Shown here: positions 7,125-13,850 of the stretch, in pieces
How positions within the stretch are numbered: position 1 is the stretch's first letter
Layout: every line of letters begins with the position of its first letter
The notes under the pieces: generated by a model
What the model saw: the letters and a program-made list of their open reading frames with translations, nothing else
Told to the model about the DNA's origin: nothing
Databases searched by the model: none
Program-made: the position numbers and the translations under genes
DNA from: Nitrospirota bacterium
GTDB taxonomy: Bacteria > Nitrospirota > UBA9217
Direction: 5' to 3'
NCBI GenBank assembly: GCA_013334545.1
Contig: JAAXXJ010000009.1
Span: 1 to 26,532 of the forward strand
Length of the DNA stretch: 26,532 nt

Positions 7125-7841
7125 ATGGAGAGTCCAACCAGATCGATAATGCTCGTGGACAAGAGCACGACCCTTCGCTATTACCATGGGATGCTCCTGA
7201 CGCGGCTCAGGTACGCGATCCTGACAGCCGCGTCGCCTGAGGAAGCGATGATGATCCTGGAACACACCATCCCCTCCTGTGTTCTGAGCGGATATCTGTT
7301 CCCCATGATGAGCGGCAGCGACTTCATCAAGAAGCTCAAAAGCTTGGAACGCACACGGAACGTGCCCGTTATCGTGCTGACAGGCGAGAAGGACGCGGCT
7401 GCCAGGAAGACCTGCATGGATCTGGGCTGTGCGAGCTTTCTGACAAAGCCTGTGGAGCCCGTGCGACTCTACCGGGAGATCCAGGCCGCAACGGAAAGCA
7501 TGCCGCGCTCGAATATCCGGCTGGATACGTCCCTGAAAGCGGTTGTGGGCGATGTTGATCGGGCCGCGCAGGCCACGATGATCTCGGAAGGCGGGCTTTA
7601 CCTCAATACCACGGTTCTCCGGCCGAAGGACGCCATAACGCCGGTCAGGATATTCATCAAGGACCGTGAGATCAAGGCGACGGCTGTAGTGCTCTACAGC
7701 CACACGCGGGGAAGCGGGGTGAGGAGGGAAGCCGGGATGGGTTTGAAGTTCCTCGAGATCTCTGACGAGGACCGGAAGTTCCTGCGAAACTTCATCGAGG
7801 AACAACTGACCTCCGACATCATGCCGGACGACGCCCGGTGA
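7125..7841 (+). CDS. Degenerate receiver domain plus PilZ-like domain protein
   Basis: A 238-aa protein. I start at 7125 because an AAGAGGT site lies 7 bases upstream. Residues 7-125 align with response-regulator receivers: LVDKS where the acidic pair should be (second Asp is Lys13), VLSGYLFPMMSG where the phosphorylated Asp should be (Gly56), then IVLTGE and FLTKPVEP with the conserved Thr and Lys. So the domain keeps the fold but probably cannot be phosphorylated in the usual way. The C-terminal part (about residues 130-235) begins with RSNIR, matching the RxxxR c-di-GMP motif of PilZ domains, followed by MISEGGLYL in place of the usual D/NxSxxG. It may sense c-di-GMP or act as a scaffold. 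It is a monocistronic gene downstream of the AsmA-like gene. Confidence 0.75.
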   Translation: MESPTRSIMLVDKSTTLRYYHGMLLTRLRYAILTAASPEEAMMILEHTIPSCVLSGYLFPMMSGSDFIKKLKSLERTRNVPVIVLTGEKDAAARKTCMDLGCASFLTKPVEPVRLYREIQAATESMPRSNIRLDTSLKAVVGDVDRAAQATMISEGGLYLNTTVLRPKDAITPVRIFIKDREIKATAVVLYSHTRGSGVRREAGMGLKFLEISDEDRKFLRNFIEEQLTSDIMPDDAR

Positions 7842-7966
7842 CCGTATCTTGGGAATGCCCACGCTCCTTTCCCGAATTGTCCCGACAATCTCCCCGCGTT
7901 CGGAAGCTGGTCATAACAATAAGGCCGGCCGCTGCATCACACAGCGCCCGGTCCTTGTATCCCCCT

Positions 7967-8776
7967 TCAGTTTCCCGGGTGTCCCGGCGGGTACGGTGCA
8001 TACTCGCCGTCATCCCAAACCCGGTTCCCGATCTCCGGTCCGCAGCTTAGGATGCCCTTCCTGCACAGGACCTCCCGCCATTCATACTTGACCAGGGTCT
8101 TCTGGACCGGTGTGCGCTCGGGTTCGAAGGCGATCGTGACCGTAGGCGAGTACTGCCCCACGCCGAATCCTGTGCCGGCGGTCCCGCCCTTCGCTGCCAG
8201 TGACTTGTTCTGTTCTGCGCTCCCCAACGACGGCGCCGCAGGCGCGCTGTCCCGCCTCTTCAGCTCCTGCCTCGGCCGGGGCCGGTCCTTCTCCCGGTAG
8301 ACCGCCACGGCGATCACGCCCAGCGCAGAAGCGTCGTTGAAGGTCCTCGTGCTGTAGGCGTCACTGGGATCGGTGAAGTAGAACCGGTGCACCGTGTCCT
8401 TGTCGGTCCTCCACCCGTCATAGCGGGCCTGCTCGTAGCTGTCCACGAGGTACATGTCCTCGGTGCTTTTCAGGTCAGACCGTTTGCCGGAGATGATGTT
8501 CCTGCCGTCCACGGCGACGACCACGCCGATCCGCTCAGGCGTCATGTTCCGGATGACGATGCCGTAGTTCTCGCCTTTTTTCGCTTCCAGATACTTTTTG
8601 ATGATCCGGGTGCCACCCATCCAGAAGTCCTTGTGCGGGACCGTGAGCAGGGCCGTTCCCCTGTCCGAGACGACCTCGACGCTCACTTCTCCCTTCAATC
8701 CATCGCCCCCGTGGGGGTACGCCGCTCCTGCCGCCATCATGATCACTGCCAGGACTGCTGATAGTGTGCAACGCAT
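7967..8776 (-). CDS. Secreted protein of unknown function
   Basis: A 269-aa protein on the minus strand. The ATG at 8776 is chosen because AAGGAGATG lies just upstream and a signal peptide (MRCTLSAVLAVIMMAAGAAYP) begins there; the frame stays open further upstream without a ribosome site. The mature part has VIRNMTPERIGVVVAVDGRN and IISGKRSDLK, then VDSYEQARYDGWR, a Thr/Ser-rich section and GTGFGVGQYSPTVTIAFEP near the C-terminus. From memory this layout (ISGK, YxARTxN, GVIAVAVYRE, GTGxG) recurs in a conserved family of exported bacterial proteins without known function. It is convergent with the PilZ gene, 125 bases away, with no obvious terminator between. Confidence 0.7.
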   Translation of the reverse strand: MRCTLSAVLAVIMMAAGAAYPHGGDGLKGEVSVEVVSDRGTALLTVPHKDFWMGGTRIIKKYLEAKKGENYGIVIRNMTPERIGVVVAVDGRNIISGKRSDLKSTEDMYLVDSYEQARYDGWRTDKDTVHRFYFTDPSDAYSTRTFNDASALGVIAVAVYREKDRPRPRQELKRRDSAPAAPSLGSAEQNKSLAAKGGTAGTGFGVGQYSPTVTIAFEPERTPVQKTLVKYEWREVLCRKGILSCGPEIGNRVWDDGEYAPYPPGHPGN

Positions 8777-8927
8777 GGTACATCTCCTTTCTCTACCTGG
8801 ACGTTCCCGCTGGGTGACCGCTATCTTTTGCGGGCTTTGGAAGGTTAGACAATCATCGGGGTGAAAAAGTTCCCGGGGGATGAAGGATCGCATCCTATGG
8901 ATCGTAGCATGAGAAAAGGAGCCGGCC

Positions 8928-8999
8928 ATGACCAACGATCAGACAAAGGACCGTCAGCCCGTTGTTATTCCGGAGAAAAATTTCTGTGGCATTCGCTAG
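8928..8999 (+). CDS. Possible 23-aa peptide or truncated gene start
   Basis: A very short frame (MTNDQTKDRQPVVIPEKNFC...) preceded by a good AAAAGGAG site 8 bases before the ATG. It stops 40 bases before repeat copy 2. It may be a real small protein, the surviving start of a gene cut short by a repeat insertion, or chance. I do not recognise it. The rest of the interval 8777-9222 holds repeat copy 2 and a small hairpin at 9191-9205; nothing else is supported. Confidence 0.3.
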   Translation: MTNDQTKDRQPVVIPEKNFCGIR

Positions 9000-9038
9000 G
9001 CCGAATGAGAGATAATGGCGTCCGATGTATCCGGCCGC

Positions 9039-9148
9039 TGAATCCAGGAGCGAGCGCATTCCCCGTAGCGTGCTGCGGGGTTAGCGAGCGATTAGAATAA
9101 CGATAGTTCCTTGAGGATCGAGGCTCCCTGCAGCTTGCTGCAGGGAGC
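9039..9148 (+). repeat. Composite two-hairpin dispersed repeat, copy 2
   Basis: A full-length copy, 110 bp like copy 1. Hairpin 1 is CCCCGTAGC-GT-GCTGCGGGG; hairpin 2 is a perfect CCCTGCAGC-TT-GCTGCAGGG. Two AGCGAGCG repeats bracket hairpin 1. It lies between the secreted-protein gene and the radical SAM gene, 74 bases before the latter's start. Confidence 0.88.
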
Positions 9149-9222
9149 TTCAACGGCTCCGGCGGTCCTCTGGATACCCTGGCATCCACCGCACGCTTTG
9201 CGTGCACAGCAAAGGAGCTCTG

Positions 9223-10734
9223 ATGAAGATCCTGCTCGTCTATCCCCAGTACCCAACTACGTTCTGGAGTTTTAAGTACGCCCTCAAGTTCATCTCCAAG
9301 AAGGCAAGCCTTCCACCGCTGGGGCTCATTACCGTGGCTGCCATGCTTCCCGTTGAGTGGGAACAGCGCCTCGTTGACCTGAATGTCAAGCCGCTCAGGG
9401 ATGCCGACCTGCTCTGGGCCGACTATGTGCTCATCAGCGCCATGTCCATACAGCGCGCATCCGCAGATGCCATCATCAGCCGCTGCACAACGCTCGGCGT
9501 GAAGATGATTGCCGGCGGCCCGCTGTTCACGGCGCATCCGGAGGACTACGGCCATGTTGATCATCTCGTGCTGAACGAAGCGGAGCTTACGATGCCGCTG
9601 TTCCTGCAGGACCTTGCGAAGGGACTGCCGAAGCACCTCTACACCGCGTCCGGCTGGGCGGACCTCTCTGCGACATTGGTTCCGCGCTTTGATCTGCTGA
9701 ACATGAAGAAGTACGCTTCGATGAACATCCAGTATTCGCGGGGGTGTCCGTTCGACTGCGACTTCTGCAACATCACCGTGCTCTTCGGCCGCGTGCCGCG
9801 GACCAAGGCCGCAGTCCAGGTCATCGCCGAGCTCGAGTCGCTCTACGCACGGGGCTGGCGGAACAGCGTGTTCATCGTTGATGACAACTTCATCGGCCAC
9901 AAGGGAAAGCTCAAGAAGGAAGTGCTTCCGGCCATCATCGCCTGGATGGAGAAGCGGAAACACCCCTTTGCGCTCTACACCGAGGTGTCCATCAATCTTG
10001 CCGATGATGAGGAACTGATGCAGCTCATGGTCAAGGCGGGATTCGACCAGGTCTTTGTGGGCATCGAGTCGCCGAACGAAGAGAGCCTCGCCGAATGCAG
10101 CAAGCTCCAGAACCGGAACCGCGACCTGATCGAGAGCGTGAAAAGGATCCAGCGCGCCGGTCTGGAGGTACAGGCGGGATTCATCGTGGGTTTCGACAAG
10201 GACCCTGCCGCGATCTTTGAGCGCTTGATCGCCTTCATCCAGGAAAGTGGGATCGCCACGGCCATGGTCGGGCTCCTGAACGCGCCGAAGGGGACCAAGC
10301 TCTATCATCGTCTGAAAGAGGAGGGCAGGCTCCTCAAGTCCGTGACGGGGGACAACACCGACTTCACCATCAACTTCGTTCCCAAGATGAACACCGATGC
10401 GCTGATCGCCGGCTATCGGAAGATCCTGGAAACGATCTATTCGCCGAAGAAATATTATGCGCGCATCAGGACGTTCCTGCGGGAGTACCGGCCGGCGCAG
10501 GTGCGGCGAGGCCCGATCCGGATCAATTACATCATCGCCGGGTTCAAGTCCGTGGTGCGCCTCGGCATCATCGGCAGGGAGCGCTACCAGTACTGGAAGC
10601 TATTCTTCTGGTCGCTCTTCAGGCGGCCGCGGCTTTTCCCGCTCGCAATCACCCTCTCCATCTACGGGTTCCATTTCCGCAAGGTCTTCCGGATGCACGA
10701 AAAGGCCCTCCGGGCCGGCCGTGGCGCCGTCTGA
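9223..10734 (+). CDS. B12-binding radical SAM protein with DUF4070 (HpnP-like architecture)
   Basis: A 503-aa enzyme, start at 9223 with AAAGGAG upstream. Residues 1-140 form a cobalamin-binding-like Rossmann domain (MKILLVYPQYP, SLPPLGLITVAAMLP); the classic DxHxxG is replaced by DLNVKP. The 4Fe-4S cluster motif CxxxCxxC is RGCPFDCDFC (C175, C179, C182). VDDNFIG, ASINLAD-type and VGIESPNEESL segments and LNAPKGTKLYHRL match the radical SAM core and C-terminal DUF4070. This is the layout of hopanoid C-2 methylase HpnP and many uncharacterised relatives; it probably methylates an unactivated carbon on a lipid or cofactor, but I cannot assign the substrate. No hopanoid or other biosynthesis genes adjoin it. 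The gene stands alone between repeat copies 2 and 3. Confidence 0.85.
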   Translation: MKILLVYPQYPTTFWSFKYALKFISKKASLPPLGLITVAAMLPVEWEQRLVDLNVKPLRDADLLWADYVLISAMSIQRASADAIISRCTTLGVKMIAGGPLFTAHPEDYGHVDHLVLNEAELTMPLFLQDLAKGLPKHLYTASGWADLSATLVPRFDLLNMKKYASMNIQYSRGCPFDCDFCNITVLFGRVPRTKAAVQVIAELESLYARGWRNSVFIVDDNFIGHKGKLKKEVLPAIIAWMEKRKHPFALYTEVSINLADDEELMQLMVKAGFDQVFVGIESPNEESLAECSKLQNRNRDLIESVKRIQRAGLEVQAGFIVGFDKDPAAIFERLIAFIQESGIATAMVGLLNAPKGTKLYHRLKEEGRLLKSVTGDNTDFTINFVPKMNTDALIAGYRKILETIYSPKKYYARIRTFLREYRPAQVRRGPIRINYIIAGFKSVVRLGIIGRERYQYWKLFFWSLFRRPRLFPLAITLSIYGFHFRKVFRMHEKALRAGRGAV

Positions 10735-10772
10735 CCGCGGGACCTGCACAGATTGACCGATTCTGCTCGCAA

Positions 10773-10849
10773 TGAATCCAGGAGCGAGCGATTAGGATAA
10801 AGAGTACTACCGTGAGGATCGAAGATTCCCTGCAGCTTGCTGCAGGGGG
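10773..10849 (+). repeat. Composite dispersed repeat, copy 3 lacking hairpin 1
   Basis: It begins AATGAATCCAGGAGCGAGCG and goes straight to ATTAGGATAA, so hairpin 1 and one AGCGAGCG are missing. The second hairpin, CCCTGCAGC-TT-GCTGCAGGG, is perfect. It follows the radical SAM stop by 38 bases and is itself followed by a terminator. The whole interval 10735-11119 contains only this, the terminator and one other palindromic repeat. Confidence 0.85.
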
Positions 10850-10859
10850 CCTTAAAATC

Positions 10860-10893
10860 GACATCCTCCCTGCTCCGGGGAGGGTGTCTTTTT
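10860..10893 (+). terminator. Rho-independent terminator after the radical SAM gene
   Basis: GACATCCTCCC pairs with GGGAGGGTGTC (one G-U pair) around a seven-base loop, followed by five T. It ends the radical SAM transcript downstream of repeat copy 3. Confidence 0.85.
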
Positions 10894-10967
10894 ATTTGCA
10901 CCCGGAATTGCTTCCTTATATACTCAATATACTGATGGAGTGAGTCCAAACGCCTTTCCTTAAACGG

Positions 10968-10999
10968 TCACCCTGAACGAAGGGAAGGGTCTTGCAACG
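10968..10999. repeat. Dispersed palindromic repeat of the CACCCTGA-type
   Basis: GTCACCCTGAACGAAGGGAA continues into GGGTCTTGCAAC. ACCCT and AGGGT arms flank the centre. From memory this is a frequent intergenic element in many bacterial genomes. One copy here. Confidence 0.55.
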
Positions 11000-11119
11000 G
11001 TCCGGAAAGGTGTGATTCTTCGCGGCCATCAGAATGGCAACACCCTCGGGAAAGAGAAAGAGATTGATGATGCACTCCATGAGGAAGCGAACGCGCGAGA
11101 GGATGCCCCGGTAGCTGTC

Positions 11120-11755
11120 ATGATAAAGATCACGGTCTTTGGCGCAACAGGACGGACGGGTCGGTCGATCATCTCGCTTGCCCTTACCCAGGGCATGGAA
11201 GTGACAGCCTACGCCCGCAGGGCAGCGGACCTCGATCCGTGGACGGGCAGGATCAGGGTCGTCCAGGGAACGCTCGACGATGCCGAGGGGATCGCCAAGG
11301 CGATCGAGGGGGCCGATGCCGTCGTGGCCGCTTTCGGGCCGCGCAAGGGCGGGCCGCAGGTATTCTGCGCCCATGCAACGCAGCTTATCATCTCCGTCAT
11401 GAAAGCGCAGAAAGTGAGGCGGCTTGTCTGCATAACCGGAGCATTGATCGGCGAGCAGTATCCCACCCGGGGGCTGTTCTACCGGGTAATGAGGCGGCTG
11501 CTTGTCCGGAAAGCCCCCCACCTCATGCTGGACCGGGACGGGCAGGAGACCATTGTCATGAATTCCGGACTTGACTGGACGGTCTTCAAGCCGCCGCGGC
11601 TCGTGAACGGCGCGGAGCGGCCGGGGACCCAGGTCGGGCCCGATCTGGTGATCGGCCCTGCCGCGAGGACAACGGTGGGAAGCCTGGCCACTGCCATCCT
11701 CGGCGAACTGCTGGGGTCGCAGTTCATCCGCAAGACGGTCTTCATTAGGTCCTGA
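11120..11755 (+). CDS. NAD(P)-dependent oxidoreductase-like protein (atypical SDR)
   Basis: A 211-aa protein from the ATG at 11120, chosen because the Rossmann strand begins at once (MIKITVFGATGRTG); the frame is open upstream, and the ribosome site is poor either way. GATGRTG is the dinucleotide-binding GxxGxxG motif. QGTLDD, ADAVVAAFGP and VRRLVCITG follow at the positions usual for the NAD(P)H-binding family (PF13460, COG2910/COG0702). These proteins often lack the catalytic YxxxK and serve as NADPH sensors or reductases; no YxxxK is visible here. The C-terminal half (LDWTVFKPPRLVNG) is typical. A small membrane protein gene follows ten bases later, so they likely form an operon. Confidence 0.82.
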   Translation: MIKITVFGATGRTGRSIISLALTQGMEVTAYARRAADLDPWTGRIRVVQGTLDDAEGIAKAIEGADAVVAAFGPRKGGPQVFCAHATQLIISVMKAQKVRRLVCITGALIGEQYPTRGLFYRVMRRLLVRKAPHLMLDRDGQETIVMNSGLDWTVFKPPRLVNGAERPGTQVGPDLVIGPAARTTVGSLATAILGELLGSQFIRKTVFIRS

Positions 11756-11765
11756 GGAGGAATGC

Positions 11766-12023
11766 GTGGCTGGGATCGTATCACGACGACCGGTGGTAGG
11801 AGTGGCGGCAGGATTCATCATTGGTGCGCTTGGCCTGCTCCTGCTCGGGATCGATCCTGCGGCAGCGGGGCAGGGCCTTGCGGGGCTGTTGTTCAAGGTC
11901 GCGGGCTGGTTCTTCCTGTTCGTATCGGCAATGGCGTTCCTCGGCGCCTTCCTCTCCTTTCGGAACAAAAGGTCTTCTCCGGGCAGCTCCCCGGACACGC
12001 AGGGGCGGAAGGCAGGAGCGTGA
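11766..12023 (+). CDS. Small two-helix membrane protein, GTG start
   Basis: An 85-aa protein starting at a GTG with GAGGAGGA just upstream, ten bases after the NAD(P)-binding gene. Two hydrophobic segments (about residues 9-28 and 40-62) are joined by a short DPAAAGQ loop, and the tail is polar and basic. Family unknown. A different frame starting at 11762 is open too but has an Arg/Trp-rich composition unlike a real protein. Confidence 0.55.
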   Translation: MAGIVSRRPVVGVAAGFIIGALGLLLLGIDPAAAGQGLAGLLFKVAGWFFLFVSAMAFLGAFLSFRNKRSSPGSSPDTQGRKAGA

Positions 12024-12104
12024 CGTTTTTGCCCTCGGAGGCGGGTTCTATGCTATAAAGCGGTCGTTTCCCGAGTACGTTTCGCGTATCCCGGAGCACA
12101 CCCC

Positions 12105-12974
12105 ATGAATAAGAACCCCTCTATCATGATCGACGACGACGTGGCCATTCTGGACATCCTCCGGCAGTCCCTCTGTATGGAAGGTTACACCTGTGAGGCC
12201 TTCACGCGGGCCGAGGACGCCCTGGCGGCACTGGAGCGGAAGCCTCCCGATGTTCTGCTCACGGACATCGTTATGCCGGGGATGCGGGGGCTCGATCTGG
12301 TTGACAGGGCCAAGCAAATCCATCCCGACATGACGGCCATCGTCATGACCGGGTTCGTCGAGGAATTTTCCTACGAAGAGTCCATCCGGGCCGGGGCGGC
12401 GGACTTCATCAAGAAACCGTTCACGGTCCATGAGCTCCTCGTACGGATCAAACACGGGAAATTGCAGGACCACCTGCGGTCGCTTGCGATTACCGATGAG
12501 CTGACGGGCCTTGCGAACCGGCGCGGGTTCTTTGCCTTCACGCAGCAGCAGATGAGGCATGCAGTGCGGAACAGCGAGCGCATGGTGCTGTTCTTCGCCG
12601 ACCTGGACGATCTCAAGACCATCAATGACACCTTCGGTCACGTATCCGGCGACCGGGCCCTGGCGGACACGGCCCAGATCTTCCGCGAGACCTTTCGTGA
12701 TTCCGATATCATCGCCCGCATGGGCGGCGATGAGTTCGCGGTGATCCTGGGCAATGCGCCTGACTCGGGCATCACTACGGTACGGGACCGTCTCGAGAAG
12801 CGTCTTGTCGAGTACAATGCCCGCCGGGAAGGCACGTTTCGCCTCTCGGTGAGCGTGGGTCTCGCCATATTCGATCCGGCCAGACCCGTTACTGTGGATG
12901 AGCTGATCCGGCAGGCCGATGCCCGGATGTATGAACAGAAGCAGGCGAAGAAGTCCGCCCGGGGGCCGGGCTGA
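12105..12974 (+). CDS. Response regulator with diguanylate cyclase (receiver-GGDEF)
   Basis: A 289-aa protein that should make c-di-GMP from two GTP when its receiver is phosphorylated. The receiver (residues 1-120) is intact: acidic pair in IDDD (10-12), phospho-acceptor Asp54 in LLTDIVMPGM, Thr in VMTG and Lys in IKKPF. The GGDEF domain (about 125-285) has the active site G207-G-D-E-F and an intact inhibitory site RDSD (198-201) exactly five residues before it, so feedback inhibition by product is expected. The guanine-recognising Asn (TIND) and Asp (SGD) are both kept, which argues for ordinary c-di-GMP synthesis rather than the hybrid cGAMP-making (Hypr) type. A weak GGAGC precedes the ATG. 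It lies just upstream of a riboswitch. Confidence 0.92.
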   Translation: MNKNPSIMIDDDVAILDILRQSLCMEGYTCEAFTRAEDALAALERKPPDVLLTDIVMPGMRGLDLVDRAKQIHPDMTAIVMTGFVEEFSYEESIRAGAADFIKKPFTVHELLVRIKHGKLQDHLRSLAITDELTGLANRRGFFAFTQQQMRHAVRNSERMVLFFADLDDLKTINDTFGHVSGDRALADTAQIFRETFRDSDIIARMGGDEFAVILGNAPDSGITTVRDRLEKRLVEYNARREGTFRLSVSVGLAIFDPARPVTVDELIRQADARMYEQKQAKKSARGPG

Positions 12975-13022
12975 CCGCCCGAGGTCTTTTTTTCTCGGCG
13001 CTCCTATCACGCACATGCAGTC

Positions 13023-13051
13023 TTGACATCGATGAGCGCAAATGCTACAGT
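13023..13051 (+). promoter_or_regulatory. Strong sigma-70-type promoter upstream of the riboswitch
   Basis: A perfect TTGACA, 17 bases, TACAGT. The predicted start near 13058 places the whole riboswitch in the leader of the 13302 gene. Confidence 0.7.
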
Positions 13052-13086
13052 ATGACGAATTCATTGCAGGTAAAACGTACATAATA

Positions 13087-13177
13087 AGAACTTTGCTCAG
13101 AGCAAACCCGGGGAAACCCGGGGACGCAGAGCACCGAGGCTACAGAAAACCGCTCCAGATCAGCGAGGTTCCGGTTT
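13087..13177 (+). promoter_or_regulatory. GEMM-I cyclic-dinucleotide riboswitch, A20 variant (probable cGAMP type)
   Basis: The conserved core is present in order: AGAGCAAACC (13099-13108), a perfect CCCGGG-GAAA-CCCGGG hairpin (13107-13122) with the docking GAAA tetraloop, GGGACGCAGAGC (13121-13132), a second helical arm with CGCT (13151-13154) and AGCG (13162-13165), and GAGGTTCC closing on the 3' side. Compared with the Vibrio Vc2 aptamer (CAGGGCAAACC), the base that contacts one guanine of the ligand (G20) is A here (13101). Published Geobacter riboswitches with this change prefer 3',3'-cGAMP. G14 (13095) is kept. The outer P1 helix is weak by eye. A terminator follows, so control is probably at transcription. 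Class assignment is firm; ligand preference is inferred. Confidence 0.82.
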
Positions 13178-13191
13178 ATACGCCAGTCGGG

Positions 13192-13246
13192 CCGCCAAAG
13201 TCCAGTATTCTAACATCCGTTGGATACACACTTTGGCGGTTTTTTT
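13192..13246 (+). terminator. Long intrinsic terminator, riboswitch expression platform
   Basis: CCGCCAAAGT (13192-13201) pairs with ACTTTGGCGG (13230-13239), enclosing an inner stem (GTATTCTAAC with GTTGGATAC) and followed by seven T. It lies between the riboswitch and the lipoprotein start at 13302, as expected of an on/off switch. I could not find an obvious anti-terminator by eye, so the direction of control is open. Confidence 0.85.
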
Positions 13247-13301
13247 GTCTCCGCATTCGCCGGGACCGACAACTCCCATTACGCCCAGGAGGAAGAATAT
13301 C

Positions 13302-13751
13302 ATGCGCCACACCCAGAAGTTCGCCCTGATCGCCTGTCTGCTCCTGTTGTCCGCATGCTCACCGAAGATCTACGGCACGCTCCAGCTCATGGACCCCACT
13401 ATGCAGCCTATCCCGCCCGTGAAGGAGAGCCCGGAGGGCACGGTGGTGAACATGATCAACACCACCTCCACCCTCGAACAAGCTTCCCATGCCGTGACGG
13501 TGAACAAAGAAGGCAAGTTCGAGTCGGAGAAGGGGAAGCTCACGCCGGGCATGTACAAGGTTGAGGCGAGCAGGATCGGGTACCAGACCGACACCCAGAC
13601 CGTGGAGATCACGAAGTTCGGCGGCAAGAAGGTGGAGTTCAAGCTCAGGAAGATCGCCGAGGGCAAGCGGAAGTCCATCGAGGGGTCCCGGACCGACGAG
13701 GACAAGATCGTAAATCCCGGCGAGGTGAATATCCAGCCGCCGACGATGTAG
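13302..13751 (+). CDS. Riboswitch-controlled small lipoprotein
   Basis: A 149-aa protein beginning at 13302, with AGGAGGAAG 7 bases upstream. The signal peptide MRHTQKFALIACLLLLSAC ends in the lipobox LSAC, so the protein is lipidated and sits in the inner or outer membrane. The mature part has one beta-sandwich-like domain of the carboxypeptidase-regulatory type (VTVNKEGKFESEKGKLTPGM, YKVEASRIGYQT, VEITKFGGKKVEFKLRKI), then a polar tail. It is the first gene after the riboswitch and terminator, so its expression should follow the cyclic dinucleotide level. The next gene encodes a larger lipoprotein with domains of the same kind. Confidence 0.82.
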   Translation: MRHTQKFALIACLLLLSACSPKIYGTLQLMDPTMQPIPPVKESPEGTVVNMINTTSTLEQASHAVTVNKEGKFESEKGKLTPGMYKVEASRIGYQTDTQTVEITKFGGKKVEFKLRKIAEGKRKSIEGSRTDEDKIVNPGEVNIQPPTM

Positions 13752-13850
13752 TGCGTCAAGCCGGCCGCTTGCCGGTCGTATGTTTGAAATTGAATATGGT
13801 GTTTCCGAGTTCCGCTGTTCAAGAGGAAACAGTTTCCGAGGAGGCTTTCC

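Noticed and set aside
8965..10308. Minus-strand open frame of 447 codons
   Set aside because: It is the shadow of the radical SAM gene and runs through repeat copy 2; no domain is recognisable.
9223..10734. Naming the radical SAM gene hpnP
   Set aside because: The architecture is shared by many DUF4070 enzymes and no hopanoid genes are nearby, so the symbol is not justified.
9039..10849. Possible CRISPR-like array from the repeated palindromes
   Set aside because: Copies are far apart, of unequal length, without regular spacers and without cas genes.
11762..12058. 98-codon frame overlapping the small membrane protein
   Set aside because: Its Arg/Trp/Gly-rich composition is unlike a real protein; the frame from GTG 11766 gives two clean membrane helices and uses the same ribosome site.
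13115..13140. GACGCAGAGC looks like another CGCAGAG-type repeat copy
   Set aside because: The surrounding bases match the GEMM-I core in order, with the tetraloop hairpin and GCAAACC; no inverted partner arm follows.
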